Assembly: GCA_963730285.1 (NCBI GenBank)
Contig: CAVSQY010000014.1
Span: forward strand, 87,255 to 151,254
Length of the DNA: 64,000 nt
Source: JARDZU01 sp963730285
GTDB lineage: Bacteria > Actinomycetota > Acidimicrobiia > Spongiisociales > ZC4RG35
Reading direction: 5' to 3'
Shown piece by piece: positions 8,054-16,476 of the stretch; position 1 is the stretch's first letter, and the number at the start of each line of letters is the position of its first letter. The notes beneath the pieces are model-generated. The model saw nothing but the letters and a program-made list of their open reading frames with translations, made no database searches and was not told the origin of the DNA. The translations under genes and the position numbers were made by a program.

Positions 8054-8821
8054 TCAGACGGCATCGGCTCTCTGCCACCAAGCCATGGTGAGCCATGCGG
8101 AAAGGCCACTGAGAAGGGGGATCAAGGCGATCTGTATCACCGTCGGATCGGGGATTCCCTCGGTTCCGGGTAGCGCCAACAATCCGGGGATCGCATAGGG
8201 GAACCAACCCCCGCTGCCAAACAACACCGCGACCTGTGCCACGGCCACGATCAGGATTAAGGCGCCTATGGCCGGCAGGTACCCACGACCCGCACTGGCA
8301 ATCAAGGCGACGCTGAGGGCAAGCAGACCACTGGCAAAGACGATGGCCAGGAGGCGGGCCAGCCCCGGGCCAAGAGCCGTCTCGTCGAGACCCCCGACGC
8401 CGGCAACCACACCGACGACAGCTGTCACGATCGCGACGAGGAGCGAGAGAACACTGATCCAGGCAGTGAGCACGACGAACTTGGCCCCGGCAATGGTGCT
8501 GCGGGAGACAGGAAGTGCAAACAAGGAAGCGAAGGTCCGATCGGAGTGCTCCCTCCCAAATGCCCACGCCACCACCACCCCGGCGCCTATGAAACCGGCC
8601 ACGGCGACAATCTGGTCGACCGCTCCGAAGTAGCCCGCCCACCCCTCTCCGATCAGGAGTGCTCCCGCCTTCTGGCCCAATGCTCCCGTCCCACCTTCTT
8701 GCCCCACGGTGTAGAACCCCAGGGCCATCATCGGGAGCAAGAGCACCATCAGCGATGTTGCCGTCAGTGCCACGGGGGACCTCTTCAGCTTCCACCACTC
8801 CACTCGGAGTGCTCGTCTCAT
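8054..8821 (-). CDS. ABC-2 type transporter permease
   Basis: The 255-residue protein has the six-helix ABC-2 topology: a basic N-terminus (MRRALRVEWWKLKRSPVA), a helix pair, GREHSDRTFASLFALPVSR in the coupling loop and four more helices. Members export antibiotics or lipids as dimers with a separate ATPase. Its ATG overlaps the stop of the ATPase gene by 4 nt, making it the last gene of a TetR-ATPase-permease operon. The WWKLKRSP start is typical of permeases in self-regulated drug-resistance cassettes. Confidence 0.9.
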   Translation of the reverse strand: MRRALRVEWWKLKRSPVALTATSLMVLLLPMMALGFYTVGQEGGTGALGQKAGALLIGEGWAGYFGAVDQIVAVAGFIGAGVVVAWAFGREHSDRTFASLFALPVSRSTIAGAKFVVLTAWISVLSLLVAIVTAVVGVVAGVGGLDETALGPGLARLLAIVFASGLLALSVALIASAGRGYLPAIGALILIVAVAQVAVLFGSGGWFPYAIPGLLALPGTEGIPDPTVIQIALIPLLSGLSAWLTMAWWQRADAV

Positions 8822-9564
8822 GACTCACCTGACGCGCCGGCGAGGTCCGCCTGATAGACGACGTCGAAGAATCGCGCCTCGAGATCGAACCCGCCGGTGT
8901 CGAGCTCTCCGATATGGCGCCCGCGGTGGAGCACGGTCACTCGGTCTGCGACCCGGGCCAACTGGTCGAGATGGTGACTTGAGACCAGAATCGCGGCTCC
9001 ACGGTCCCTGTACGCAGCGAGAAGATCCCGGATGAAGACGACACCGGCCGGGTCGAGGGCGTTGGCCGGTTCATCGAGGATCAGGATCGCGGGCTGGTGA
9101 ACGGTGGCCGAGGCAAGCCCGAGACGCTGGCGGTTGCCCAACGACAGCGACCTAGCCCGTCTCCGCGCCCATCGGCCCAGCTCGAACTGTTCGATCGCCT
9201 GTTCCACCAAGCGTGACAGGTCGGAGGCTTCGACGCGGTGCAGCAAGGCTGCCGCCTCGATGTTCTCCTCGATGGTGAGCTCCGGATATGCGAACGGCGT
9301 CTCGATGAGATGGCCCACTTGTCTCCAAACGGTCGGTGGAGCCTGGTGCGCATCGAAACCCAAGACCGTGGCCTTTCCGGCGTCGGGTCGCAACATGCCC
9401 AATAGGAGACGCATCAGTGTGGTCTTGCCGGCTCCGTTGAGGCCGACAACGGCATGGATCTCGCCCCGGTGGACGGCGAGGTCGACGGCATCGAGGGCGA
9501 GATCGCCATCGAACTGGCGGGTGAGCCCGCTGGCAAGGAGAGGTGGCGTGTCGGCGCTCTTCAT
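8818..9564 (-). CDS. ABC transporter ATP-binding protein
   Basis: The 248-residue subunit has Walker A GLNGAGKTT (about residues 42-50), Q-loop region GHLIETPFAYPELT, signature LSLGNRQRLGLAS, Walker B ILILDEPANALDP and the switch His in LVSSHHLDQLARVAD. It would energise the permease encoded by the overlapping downstream gene. The start codon overlaps the stop of the TetR gene by 4 nt. The signature serine is followed by LGN rather than GGQ, common in this DrrA/CcmA-like group. Confidence 0.93.
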   Translation of the reverse strand: MKSADTPPLLASGLTRQFDGDLALDAVDLAVHRGEIHAVVGLNGAGKTTLMRLLLGMLRPDAGKATVLGFDAHQAPPTVWRQVGHLIETPFAYPELTIEENIEAAALLHRVEASDLSRLVEQAIEQFELGRWARRRARSLSLGNRQRLGLASATVHQPAILILDEPANALDPAGVVFIRDLLAAYRDRGAAILVSSHHLDQLARVADRVTVLHRGRHIGELDTGGFDLEARFFDVVYQADLAGASGES

Positions 9565-10124
9565 CGGTTCGCTCCGTCATTGATCTCGAGCAAGGCCACG
9601 GCAAACCGGATGCGCTCACCGAGCGTCCCGCTGTCCGTGCCTTCGGCCCAGTCGAAGAGCGCTGCGGTCAGTGCCCCATTCACTGACCCGGCGGCAACCC
9701 TGGCCTCGAGCTTGGAGACCCCGGTCGTGGTGAGCGCCTCTACGATGATGTCTTCGGTCCGAAGGTTGTTCTCCCAGATCCGCGCTCTGAGACCTCGATG
9801 ACCTGCGGCCAGGCGGATCCGGGTTCGAGTCATCTCGTCATCGGGCGGGTCGAGGGAGTCCCAGGACTCGAGGATCCCACGCCGAACCCGCTCCAAGGCG
9901 GGGAGGGTGGCGTCCTGGCGGGCTACCGCCTCGCCGATCACGGGGTCGTAGGGGTCGTCGAGGACCACCGACTCCTTGGTGGGGAAGTGGCGGAAGAACG
10001 TCATGTGTGACACGCCTGCGGCCCGGGCAACCTCCTCCACGGTGACATTGTCGAATCCCCTCTCGACAAAGAGCCGGAGGGCCTGTTCCTGCAACCTCTG
10101 ATGGGTCAGTTGAACCTTGGACAT
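9561..10124 (-). CDS. TetR-family repressor of the ABC exporter operon
   Basis: The 187-residue protein has a TetR helix-turn-helix in residues 8-55 (ALRLFVERGFDNVTVEEVAR, then AAGVSHMTFFRHFPTKESVV) and a C-terminal dimer/ligand domain of the MftR-like kind (TRTRIRLAAGHRGLRARIWE). It is the first gene of an operon with ATPase and permease, all joined by 4-nt overlaps. Immediately upstream of its start lies a 29-nt perfect palindrome, a strong sign of autoregulation and control of the exporter by the compound exported. Confidence 0.92.
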   Translation of the reverse strand: MSKVQLTHQRLQEQALRLFVERGFDNVTVEEVARAAGVSHMTFFRHFPTKESVVLDDPYDPVIGEAVARQDATLPALERVRRGILESWDSLDPPDDEMTRTRIRLAAGHRGLRARIWENNLRTEDIIVEALTTTGVSKLEARVAAGSVNGALTAALFDWAEGTDSGTLGERIRFAVALLEINDGANR

Positions 10125-10126
10125 CG

Positions 10127-10155
10127 TTGTGAATGTTAGTCACTAACATTCACAA
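10127..10155. promoter_or_regulatory. TetR operator, 14-bp perfect inverted repeat
   Basis: TTGTGAATGTTAGT (10127-10140) and ACTAACATTCACAA (10142-10155) are exact reverse complements around a single central C. The palindrome begins 2 nt upstream of the TetR start codon. Length and position match TetR-family operators; it should repress the TetR-ABC operon and might also affect the divergent gene starting at 10327. Confidence 0.85.
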
Positions 10156-10326
10156 ACTCAATGTGCCGAGACTCGAGCGGCCGGATCTGTCTCCACACCA
10201 CCTTCGGTGCCGGCTCACCCCGGGTCTTTTCTCCGTTCAGCTGTGACCTTTGGCACTAGAGGGGCGCCCGGGATGACGCGAAAACTGGACACTGATCAGG
10301 AATCGCGCGACGGAAAGGAAACACAT

Positions 10327-11196
10327 ATGTCTCTTTCGCTCGACAGTCGTGCCACGGGCAAGCTGGTGGCTGTCACCGGACCGGAACGGCGGTCCTACCT
10401 GTTGTCGGCAACGCTGGCGCTGATCGCGGCGCTGGCCGCTGCCCTCTCGTTCTTCGTTCCCACCTTGCTCACGGGTACCGATGTGACGAATGGAAACACC
10501 AGGGGGACGGCTCTTGTCATGTTGGTCGTGGGCATCCCCACTCTTCTCATCTCGATGGCCATGACGAGGAGAGGATCGTGGCAGGCACATCTCGTATGGC
10601 TCGGGGTCCTCTCCTACATGGGCTACAACGGGGTGCTCTTTGTCTTCGCGGCCCCGTTCAACGCCCTCTTCCTCCTGTATGTGGCAACTCTCTCGCTGAC
10701 TGTCTTCTCCCTCGGCTACCTGTTGGCCGGCACCGATCCCGACGAATGCACGCCTGACCTGAGAAGGCCCACCGTGAAGGGGCTCGCCATCTACACCTGG
10801 ACCATCGTCTCACTCAATGCCCTCATCTGGCTAAAGGGCATAGTGCCCAATCTCGGGGCAGCCAACCCGGGAGCCTTCCTGGCGGAAACTGGCATGACAA
10901 CCAACCCGGTGTACGTCCAGGATCTCGTGTTCTGGCTCCCGATGGCGGCACTGGCGGCCTACTGGCTCTGGCAGGAGAAGCCTTGGGGTGTGGCCCTGAT
11001 CGGGTCCTGGCTGGTCTATGGGGTCATCGAGTCATTGGGAGTGGCTTCGGACCAGTGGTTCGGATACCACGCCGACCAAACGTCCGAATTTGCATCTGCT
11101 GGCGGGATGGGCATCTTCATAGGTCTGGCGCTGATCGGCACGGTGCCGCTGTATCTCTTCTTCCGAATATCACGAACCGAGAAGGTCAGGTCATGA
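10327..11196 (+). CDS. Polytopic membrane protein of unknown function
   Basis: ATG at 10327 with AAAGGAA 8 nt upstream; upstream in-frame codons look like leader. The 289-residue protein has seven likely membrane helices (for instance YLLSATLALIAALAAALSFF, GVLSYMGYNGVLFVFAAPF, WLVYGVIESLGVASDQWFGY). Its last stretch resembles unassigned actinobacterial integral proteins. It overlaps the alpha/beta hydrolase gene by 4 nt, so the two form an operon and may act together at the membrane. Confidence 0.75.
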   Translation: MSLSLDSRATGKLVAVTGPERRSYLLSATLALIAALAAALSFFVPTLLTGTDVTNGNTRGTALVMLVVGIPTLLISMAMTRRGSWQAHLVWLGVLSYMGYNGVLFVFAAPFNALFLLYVATLSLTVFSLGYLLAGTDPDECTPDLRRPTVKGLAIYTWTIVSLNALIWLKGIVPNLGAANPGAFLAETGMTTNPVYVQDLVFWLPMAALAAYWLWQEKPWGVALIGSWLVYGVIESLGVASDQWFGYHADQTSEFASAGGMGIFIGLALIGTVPLYLFFRISRTEKVRS

Positions 11197-12743
11197 GCGG
11201 TCGAGAATTGGCGACGCTCCCCGACGGCGCACCAACGCTCGACATCCGTCCCCGATATGGGTCGTCGGCGCGGGTAGTCGACCAGATCTGGGCCTCCCCG
11301 TGGATCGGTTGGGCATCGGCACTCGCCATTGCCTCGATCTTCGGGTTGGTCAGCGGTGTCCTGACCCCGCGCGGGCCCATCACCAGCCGCGAGGCTCTGA
11401 TCTCGATGCTGGCTGCCGTGATCGTCGGGTTGGCCGCCGGGCTCCTCACCGGTCGAAGATGGAGTCTTCTCGTCGCTCCATTGGCCTTCGCATTGATCTT
11501 CGAGATCACACGTCTGGGCATCGATGGGCCGACCGTCGACGGGATCCACCTCGGCTCGCTCTACGGCTGGATCGCGTTCGGCACGGGTCGGCTTTTTCAC
11601 GGGATCCTGGTCCTGATCCCGATCGCCGTCGGCGACCGGTATGGCGTCGCCCTGGCAGGCCGGCTCGGTCGCGCCGACACAGTTCGGCTCGGCGGGATCG
11701 GTTGGCCCGTGCTCGGGGTTGGAACGCTGGCCGTGGCCGTGTTGGCCGTGCTCATCGCCCGCCCGGCGAGCACGGCACCGATCCTCGGCAGCGACGGCCT
11801 CTCGCCCGTCGGCAGCGTTGCAGAGCTGACAGAGGTCAATCTGGGAGGTCATGACCAGGCCGTGCTGATCCGGGGCCGTGATGTGACCAACCCGGTGCTC
11901 TTGTACCTGTCGGGAGGCCCCGGAGGCTCTGACCTGGGAGCGATCCGCCAGGACGTGACCCTCGAGCAGGATTTCGTAGTCGTCACCTGGGAGCAAAGGG
12001 GGGTAGGGAAGTCCTATGCCGCTTTGGACCCCGTCGAGACGCTGACGATGGATCAGATGGTCGCAGACACCATCGAGCTGACCAACTATCTCCGGCATCG
12101 CTTCAACCACGAGACGATCTACCTGACCGGCACCTCCTGGGGCACCACGCTGGGGGTCATTGCCGCCCAGCAGCACCCCGAGTTGTACTCGGCGATGGTG
12201 GGCACCGGTCAGATGGTGAGCCAGAAGGCAACCGATGTCATGTTCTGGGAAGACACGTTGGCTTGGGCCGAGAGGACCGGCAATGAGGCACTCACTGGGT
12301 CGTTGCGCGCCAACGGGCCACCCCCCTACGACGACATCCTGAAGTATGAGGCTGCGATCTCCCATGAGCACGACTTCACCCCTTTCCCGGGTCTGGATCT
12401 GAGCAAGGAGATGCCCGCGATCCTTTTTGTGCCCGAGAACACGCTGATGGACCGGGTGAACGGATTTCGGTCGTTCCTCGACACCTTCTCGGTCCTCTAC
12501 CCACAGCTACAGCACATCGACTTCCGTGTCGACGTGCCACGACTGGAGATCCCCTTCTATCTGGTGATCGGAAGATACGAGTCACGGGGCCGGGCCGTCC
12601 TGGCCAACGAGTGGTTCGAGATGCTCGATGCCCCGATCAAGGAGAAGTTCGTCTTCGAGCACTCGGGGCACCGTCCTGTGTTTCAGGAGCCGGGAGAGTT
12701 CGCCAGGGTGATGCGTCGAGTTGTGGCGGAGACGACGGGGTGA
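11193..12743 (+). CDS. Membrane-anchored alpha/beta-hydrolase (proline-iminopeptidase-like)
   Basis: The 516-residue protein starts at the ATG overlapping the previous stop. Residues 30-200 hold about six hydrophobic segments; residues 230-515 form an alpha/beta hydrolase. Visible motifs are the oxyanion-loop LLYLSGGPGGSDLG, nucleophile elbow GTSWGTT (G-x-S-x-G), an acidic region near VIGRYESRG and a C-terminal His in FEHSGHRPVFQEP. This set is typical of peptidase S33/prolyl-aminopeptidase relatives. Catalysis on the outer face is likely if the helix count is even. Substrate unknown; the fusion of a multi-helix domain to S33 is less usual than a soluble enzyme. Confidence 0.85.
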   Translation: MSGRELATLPDGAPTLDIRPRYGSSARVVDQIWASPWIGWASALAIASIFGLVSGVLTPRGPITSREALISMLAAVIVGLAAGLLTGRRWSLLVAPLAFALIFEITRLGIDGPTVDGIHLGSLYGWIAFGTGRLFHGILVLIPIAVGDRYGVALAGRLGRADTVRLGGIGWPVLGVGTLAVAVLAVLIARPASTAPILGSDGLSPVGSVAELTEVNLGGHDQAVLIRGRDVTNPVLLYLSGGPGGSDLGAIRQDVTLEQDFVVVTWEQRGVGKSYAALDPVETLTMDQMVADTIELTNYLRHRFNHETIYLTGTSWGTTLGVIAAQQHPELYSAMVGTGQMVSQKATDVMFWEDTLAWAERTGNEALTGSLRANGPPPYDDILKYEAAISHEHDFTPFPGLDLSKEMPAILFVPENTLMDRVNGFRSFLDTFSVLYPQLQHIDFRVDVPRLEIPFYLVIGRYESRGRAVLANEWFEMLDAPIKEKFVFEHSGHRPVFQEPGEFARVMRRVVAETTG

Positions 12744-12807
12744 TCGACAAGATCAGAAGATCCCCAATCAGGTAGGTGCGAGAGGCAACCAGCGTAGAAT
12801 TCCGGCG

Positions 12808-15800
12808 GTGGCCCCCGAGCTGAGCCGTCGTCAATTCATCACCCTGCTAGGCGCGTCGGGGCTCGGCATCCTGGCCGGATGCACGCCCGGTGAGGAGACG
12901 ACCACAACTGCAGGGCGGGCCACGACCACTCTCGTCCCCACGACAGACGCGCCAATTCCCGGCGACGTATGGTCCTTTTGGGAAGAGGTCCGACGAGCGG
13001 TGCGCGGCAGCCCCGACCATCTCGCTGAGCACGCTGCGAGCCTGGTCGAGGGGGGGCAGATGGATGCCATCCTCCGATTCGTCACCGACGAGCTTTCCAC
13101 CTACCCGCCGCGTGCTGACGGATTCGAGAGTGCTGTGACGGCGACCAGGTGGGGAATCCGAGGGGTCTTGCGTTGCGGGGCCGGCACGCCGAGAGAGAAA
13201 GCCGAATTGCTTGCTTCGATGTTGTCCGATGCCGGCCACGAGGCCGAAGTGGTCATGGGCCGTGCTTCGGTGACGGACGGGAGAGGACTACTCCGTCGCG
13301 GTACTGCTCCCGGTTTCGCCCCCGACATCGAATCGGCGACTCTCGATCGATGGCTCGAGCAAATGGGCGCGTCGCCGGCGCAGATCAATGATCCAGACCC
13401 GGATGGCGAGGTGAGTGGCCGTCTTGCGGACACTTTGCTGGCCCTCCTTCCGACGGTCGAGGCCGAGCCCGTGTTCAACCCGATGTTGGACCTGATGCCG
13501 ATGGTGCGTGTTACGGAGGGCGGGAGCACGCTGATCCTCGATCCTTCGACACCGAGCGCGCCGGCCGTGGACGGATCCGAGATGCCGGTGTCCGTCCCGC
13601 CGCCGGCAACGTCGCTGCCTGTCGTCGAGGTGGAATTGGCTGTCTCCTCCAGTACCGATCCTGGTTCTCTCACCACTGTCGCAGCCGGATCATGGCCGCT
13701 TGATCGGCTCATTGGGCGCCGCCTCGTGGCCAGATTCCTCCCTGCCGGCGACCTGGCGGCGGCACTCACCGTCCCGGCCATCCAGATCACATCCTTCACG
13801 CCGGTTCTGACGGTCGACGGGCCCGATCTCTCGATCGATGAAGCGGCGGCCGACGGGGTACTCGGGGATTTGGTAACTGTCACGGGATCGGTCATAACCG
13901 AGGACGACAGCGGCGTGGTGGCAGTGGACGGCGCTCCGGTAGGTGTCGCTGCCGATCCGGTCGCCTCGGATATCGCCTCGATGGAGGTGACGGCCAATGT
14001 TTCGGCGTTTCCCTTTGTCCGTCTTCAGGTGGCTGCTACCGATGTCGAAGGAGCTTCGGTCCTTGGCGCATCCGGCGATGCTTTTGAGGTAAGCGAGAAT
14101 GGGGCGCCCGTGCCATTCCTGGTACGTCAGGCCACCCCTCCACCGCCCCGGATTCTGCTGCTCTTCGACGGGTCTGAGAGCATTCCCGCCGAGTTCCGGC
14201 ACGGTGGCGCGGTGGAGTTCGGCACCTCGCTGGCGACGAGTCTCTTCTCCCGGTTCCCCGATGCTTTGATCAGGGTGGCCGGCGTCAACTACGGTCTCGC
14301 ATCGGCCTCCCCATCCTGGATGAGCGATGTCTCTGAGGTCAGTGCCGAGTTGAATCGAATCATCGCCGAAGGGTCCGAGTTGTGGTCGGCGATGGCCGAT
14401 GCGAGGGGTCTAGGCGCCAACGTGATCGCCCTGATCACCGATGGCGATGCGACAGATCCCGAGGAAGGCCTGGCGACTCTGAAGTCACAGGTCGCCGTCG
14501 GCCCACCTGTGATCGCCGTCGGGGTGGGTGCTGTCGACGCCGGGGGCCTGGGTGAGGTCGCCCGTGTTTCTGCGGGGGCTGCTCTCCCTGGGGGAACACC
14601 CGAAGAGGCAACGGCCGCCATCATCGGCTATCTCGGTGACCGGGACCTGACACCGATCCATATCGAGTACCAGGCCAGACCGGGCGATCCGGTCACTCGG
14701 ACCGTGACCGTGAGGACGGCGAACACCGAGACCAGTGTGGACTACTCGGTGCCGCCGGAGACGGAGCGGGCCACGCCGCCGTCCCTCTCCGGTCTCTACT
14801 TGGTCGTCAGGATGAATGGCAGGGAGGTGGTGCGGACATTGGCAGGTCTGCCTGTGGAAGATGCCTCGTCCTCCTCGTTGGTTCCGGCGCATGTTTCCGA
14901 GGAGGTGCGCGCTGCTTTGTTTGGGGTTGCGATGCTCTCGGTCGAGGCCGGCGCCCCAACCACTGCGGCATGGTTCGACGATATCTTCAGTGCCCGTCTC
15001 AGCCTGCGCCCACTGGTCGACGCCGATCCAAGCCCGGAAGGCGTGGTGGCTGCCCTGAGCAATGCGGTTCATCACATCCCCTCGGAGCTGATCACATTGC
15101 ATGCCCCAATGGAGGGAGGTGCCGACTCCCTCACCTTCGAGACAGGCCCGAGGATGGTGTTGCTGGTTCGACGGCCGTTGTTTGGCGGGGGAGCCATTAG
15201 AAGGGCAGACATCCTTCCCTTCACCGGGTTCGCCTCCGCCGACCCGAACCCAGCATCCGCCTTCGTCAATACGATGCGTGCGACGGCAAGGTTGTCGGTG
15301 GCAGAGGCCGCCGTCTACACCGATTCCACTCTCAGCCGTCTAGAGGGACGGAGCCTGGAGGTTCTCCTCCCGGCCGCGCCCGCAGCCAGGGAGGGGCCGG
15401 TCGCTCCTTTCGCCCGTCTTCTCGATCGTTGGGCAGCCAACTATCGCCTGATACCTGCCGATGGTCAGCCCTTCGCATTTTGGTCACTGGGTGGGGCAGG
15501 GACGATGCTCGGGGTACTCCCCGACGGGAGCGGCGGGGGATCCAGCTCCGACGCAAACGCACAGTGCACGGCAATGAATCAGGCATTCAGCGCCCTGGAC
15601 CTCCTTGGTTGGGCCGGAGGGATGCCCTTTGCCTTTGGTGCATTTCTCGCCTTGGGAAAGGCCATCGCGAAGCAAGCGCTTCGCGAGGCGGCGATCATTG
15701 CATCGCTCGGCGGTGAAATGCCCGACACATCTCAGTGTGGGAATGGGCCGACCGATGTCCCGTGCGACCTGGCGAAAGATCTTGCCTCTGATGCTCTCGG

Positions 15801-15870
15801 TTTGGAGGGCGTGTCGGTTGCCGAGAAGGTTTACGGTGTCGCCACCGGTGGAGACCTGATCAACTGCTGA
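12808..15870 (+). CDS. Tat-exported lipoprotein with transglutaminase-like segment and von Willebrand A domain
   Basis: The GTG at 12808 gives a twin-arginine signal (ELSRRQFITLLGASGLG) ending in a lipobox ILAGC with Cys25, so the mature 1020-residue protein should be Tat-exported and lipid-anchored. A TTT-rich linker follows. Residues about 110-170 (GVLRCGAGTPREKAELLASM, then LSDAGHEAEVVMGRA) look like the Cys-helix part of transglutaminase-like folds. Around 450-620 lies a vWA domain with a MIDAS motif in LLLFDGSESIP and ALITDGDATDP. The C-terminal 400 residues are unassigned, ending in a hydrophobic stretch near FAFGAFLALGKAIAKQ. Such proteins are reminiscent of extracellular scaffold or damage-sensing modules. 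It is monocistronic, convergent with the haem-protein operon. Confidence 0.8.
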   Translation: MAPELSRRQFITLLGASGLGILAGCTPGEETTTTAGRATTTLVPTTDAPIPGDVWSFWEEVRRAVRGSPDHLAEHAASLVEGGQMDAILRFVTDELSTYPPRADGFESAVTATRWGIRGVLRCGAGTPREKAELLASMLSDAGHEAEVVMGRASVTDGRGLLRRGTAPGFAPDIESATLDRWLEQMGASPAQINDPDPDGEVSGRLADTLLALLPTVEAEPVFNPMLDLMPMVRVTEGGSTLILDPSTPSAPAVDGSEMPVSVPPPATSLPVVEVELAVSSSTDPGSLTTVAAGSWPLDRLIGRRLVARFLPAGDLAAALTVPAIQITSFTPVLTVDGPDLSIDEAAADGVLGDLVTVTGSVITEDDSGVVAVDGAPVGVAADPVASDIASMEVTANVSAFPFVRLQVAATDVEGASVLGASGDAFEVSENGAPVPFLVRQATPPPPRILLLFDGSESIPAEFRHGGAVEFGTSLATSLFSRFPDALIRVAGVNYGLASASPSWMSDVSEVSAELNRIIAEGSELWSAMADARGLGANVIALITDGDATDPEEGLATLKSQVAVGPPVIAVGVGAVDAGGLGEVARVSAGAALPGGTPEEATAAIIGYLGDRDLTPIHIEYQARPGDPVTRTVTVRTANTETSVDYSVPPETERATPPSLSGLYLVVRMNGREVVRTLAGLPVEDASSSSLVPAHVSEEVRAALFGVAMLSVEAGAPTTAAWFDDIFSARLSLRPLVDADPSPEGVVAALSNAVHHIPSELITLHAPMEGGADSLTFETGPRMVLLVRRPLFGGGAIRRADILPFTGFASADPNPASAFVNTMRATARLSVAEAAVYTDSTLSRLEGRSLEVLLPAAPAAREGPVAPFARLLDRWAANYRLIPADGQPFAFWSLGGAGTMLGVLPDGSGGGSSSDANAQCTAMNQAFSALDLLGWAGGMPFAFGAFLALGKAIAKQALREAAIIASLGGEMPDTSQCGNGPTDVPCDLAKDLASDALGLEGVSVAEKVYGVATGGDLINC

Positions 15871-15897
15871 TCGGCATTCACCCTGCTGATCAGACGC

Positions 15898-16476
15898 TCA
15901 CCGAACTGACATGGGCTCCCTTGCCGGGTTGCGTGGCTTGGCGGTCTGGTTGGAACTCCCGGAGCCCTCGATTCGCACCCAGGTGAGTAAGGCGAATGCG
16001 CCAATTACCGCGACGAGAGACCAGCGGAGAATCGGGTTGCCCATGTCGGTCCCGGCGGTGATCAAGTGGATGGTGGAGAAGGCAAAGAGGGGAAAACTCA
16101 AATAGTGCGTTGCCTTCCACACCCGCTTCGAGATTCTTCGTCGGAGTACTGATGTGATCTCGACGGCAGCCAGCAGATACATGCCCACCACGCCCCAGGC
16201 GACCGCAACCGGGTGCCATGTCCCGGTCAGGGGGATGAGGGCGTTGGTGACACTGATGTCGGTGTAGGAGTCGAGCAGAAGAGATACCACGTGGATGCCG
16301 GTGAAGATCACAGCCGCTCCGCCGAGAAAGCGATGCAGGTCGAGCAGCCAGTTCGGCCTGGGTCGTTTGCCCAGGACCTTTGTGCTGAGGAACATCCCCC
16401 AGAGCACCGACGCGGACAGAAGTGCCCAACCGACGATCCCCGAGGATCGGGCGATGTACCAGGTGAGCTGGGTCAT
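15898..16476 (-). CDS. Ferric-reductase-like transmembrane haem protein
   Basis: The 192-residue protein has six hydrophobic helices with histidines placed as in MsrQ/ferric-reductase-like domains: LHRFLGGAAVIFTGIHVVSL (two His), GTWHPVAVAWG, ATHYLSFPLFAFSTIHL (two His). These would ligate b-type haem. The ATG at 16476 overlaps the stop of apbE (ATGA), so the two are translationally coupled. Together with ApbE and the small secreted protein this looks like a transmembrane electron-transfer module. There is no NAD(P)H/FAD-binding C-terminal domain, so the electron donor must be another protein or quinol. Confidence 0.82.
   Translation of the reverse strand: MTQLTWYIARSSGIVGWALLSASVLWGMFLSTKVLGKRPRPNWLLDLHRFLGGAAVIFTGIHVVSLLLDSYTDISVTNALIPLTGTWHPVAVAWGVVGMYLLAAVEITSVLRRRISKRVWKATHYLSFPLFAFSTIHLITAGTDMGNPILRWSLVAVIGAFALLTWVRIEGSGSSNQTAKPRNPAREPMSVR

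Noticed and set aside
8049..8828. 259-codon minus-strand frame parallel to the ABC permease
   Set aside because: Another frame of the same strand; the permease frame has membrane helices and a 4-nt overlap with the ATPase gene.
11016..12371. 451-codon minus-strand frame
   Set aside because: It is rich in Arg, Asp and Gln, without domains, and opposite the alpha/beta-hydrolase gene; a GC-rich shadow.
15850..15900. CTGATCA repeats between vWA gene and haem gene
   Set aside because: Short, imperfect, and no T-run or symmetrical stem that would support a terminator.
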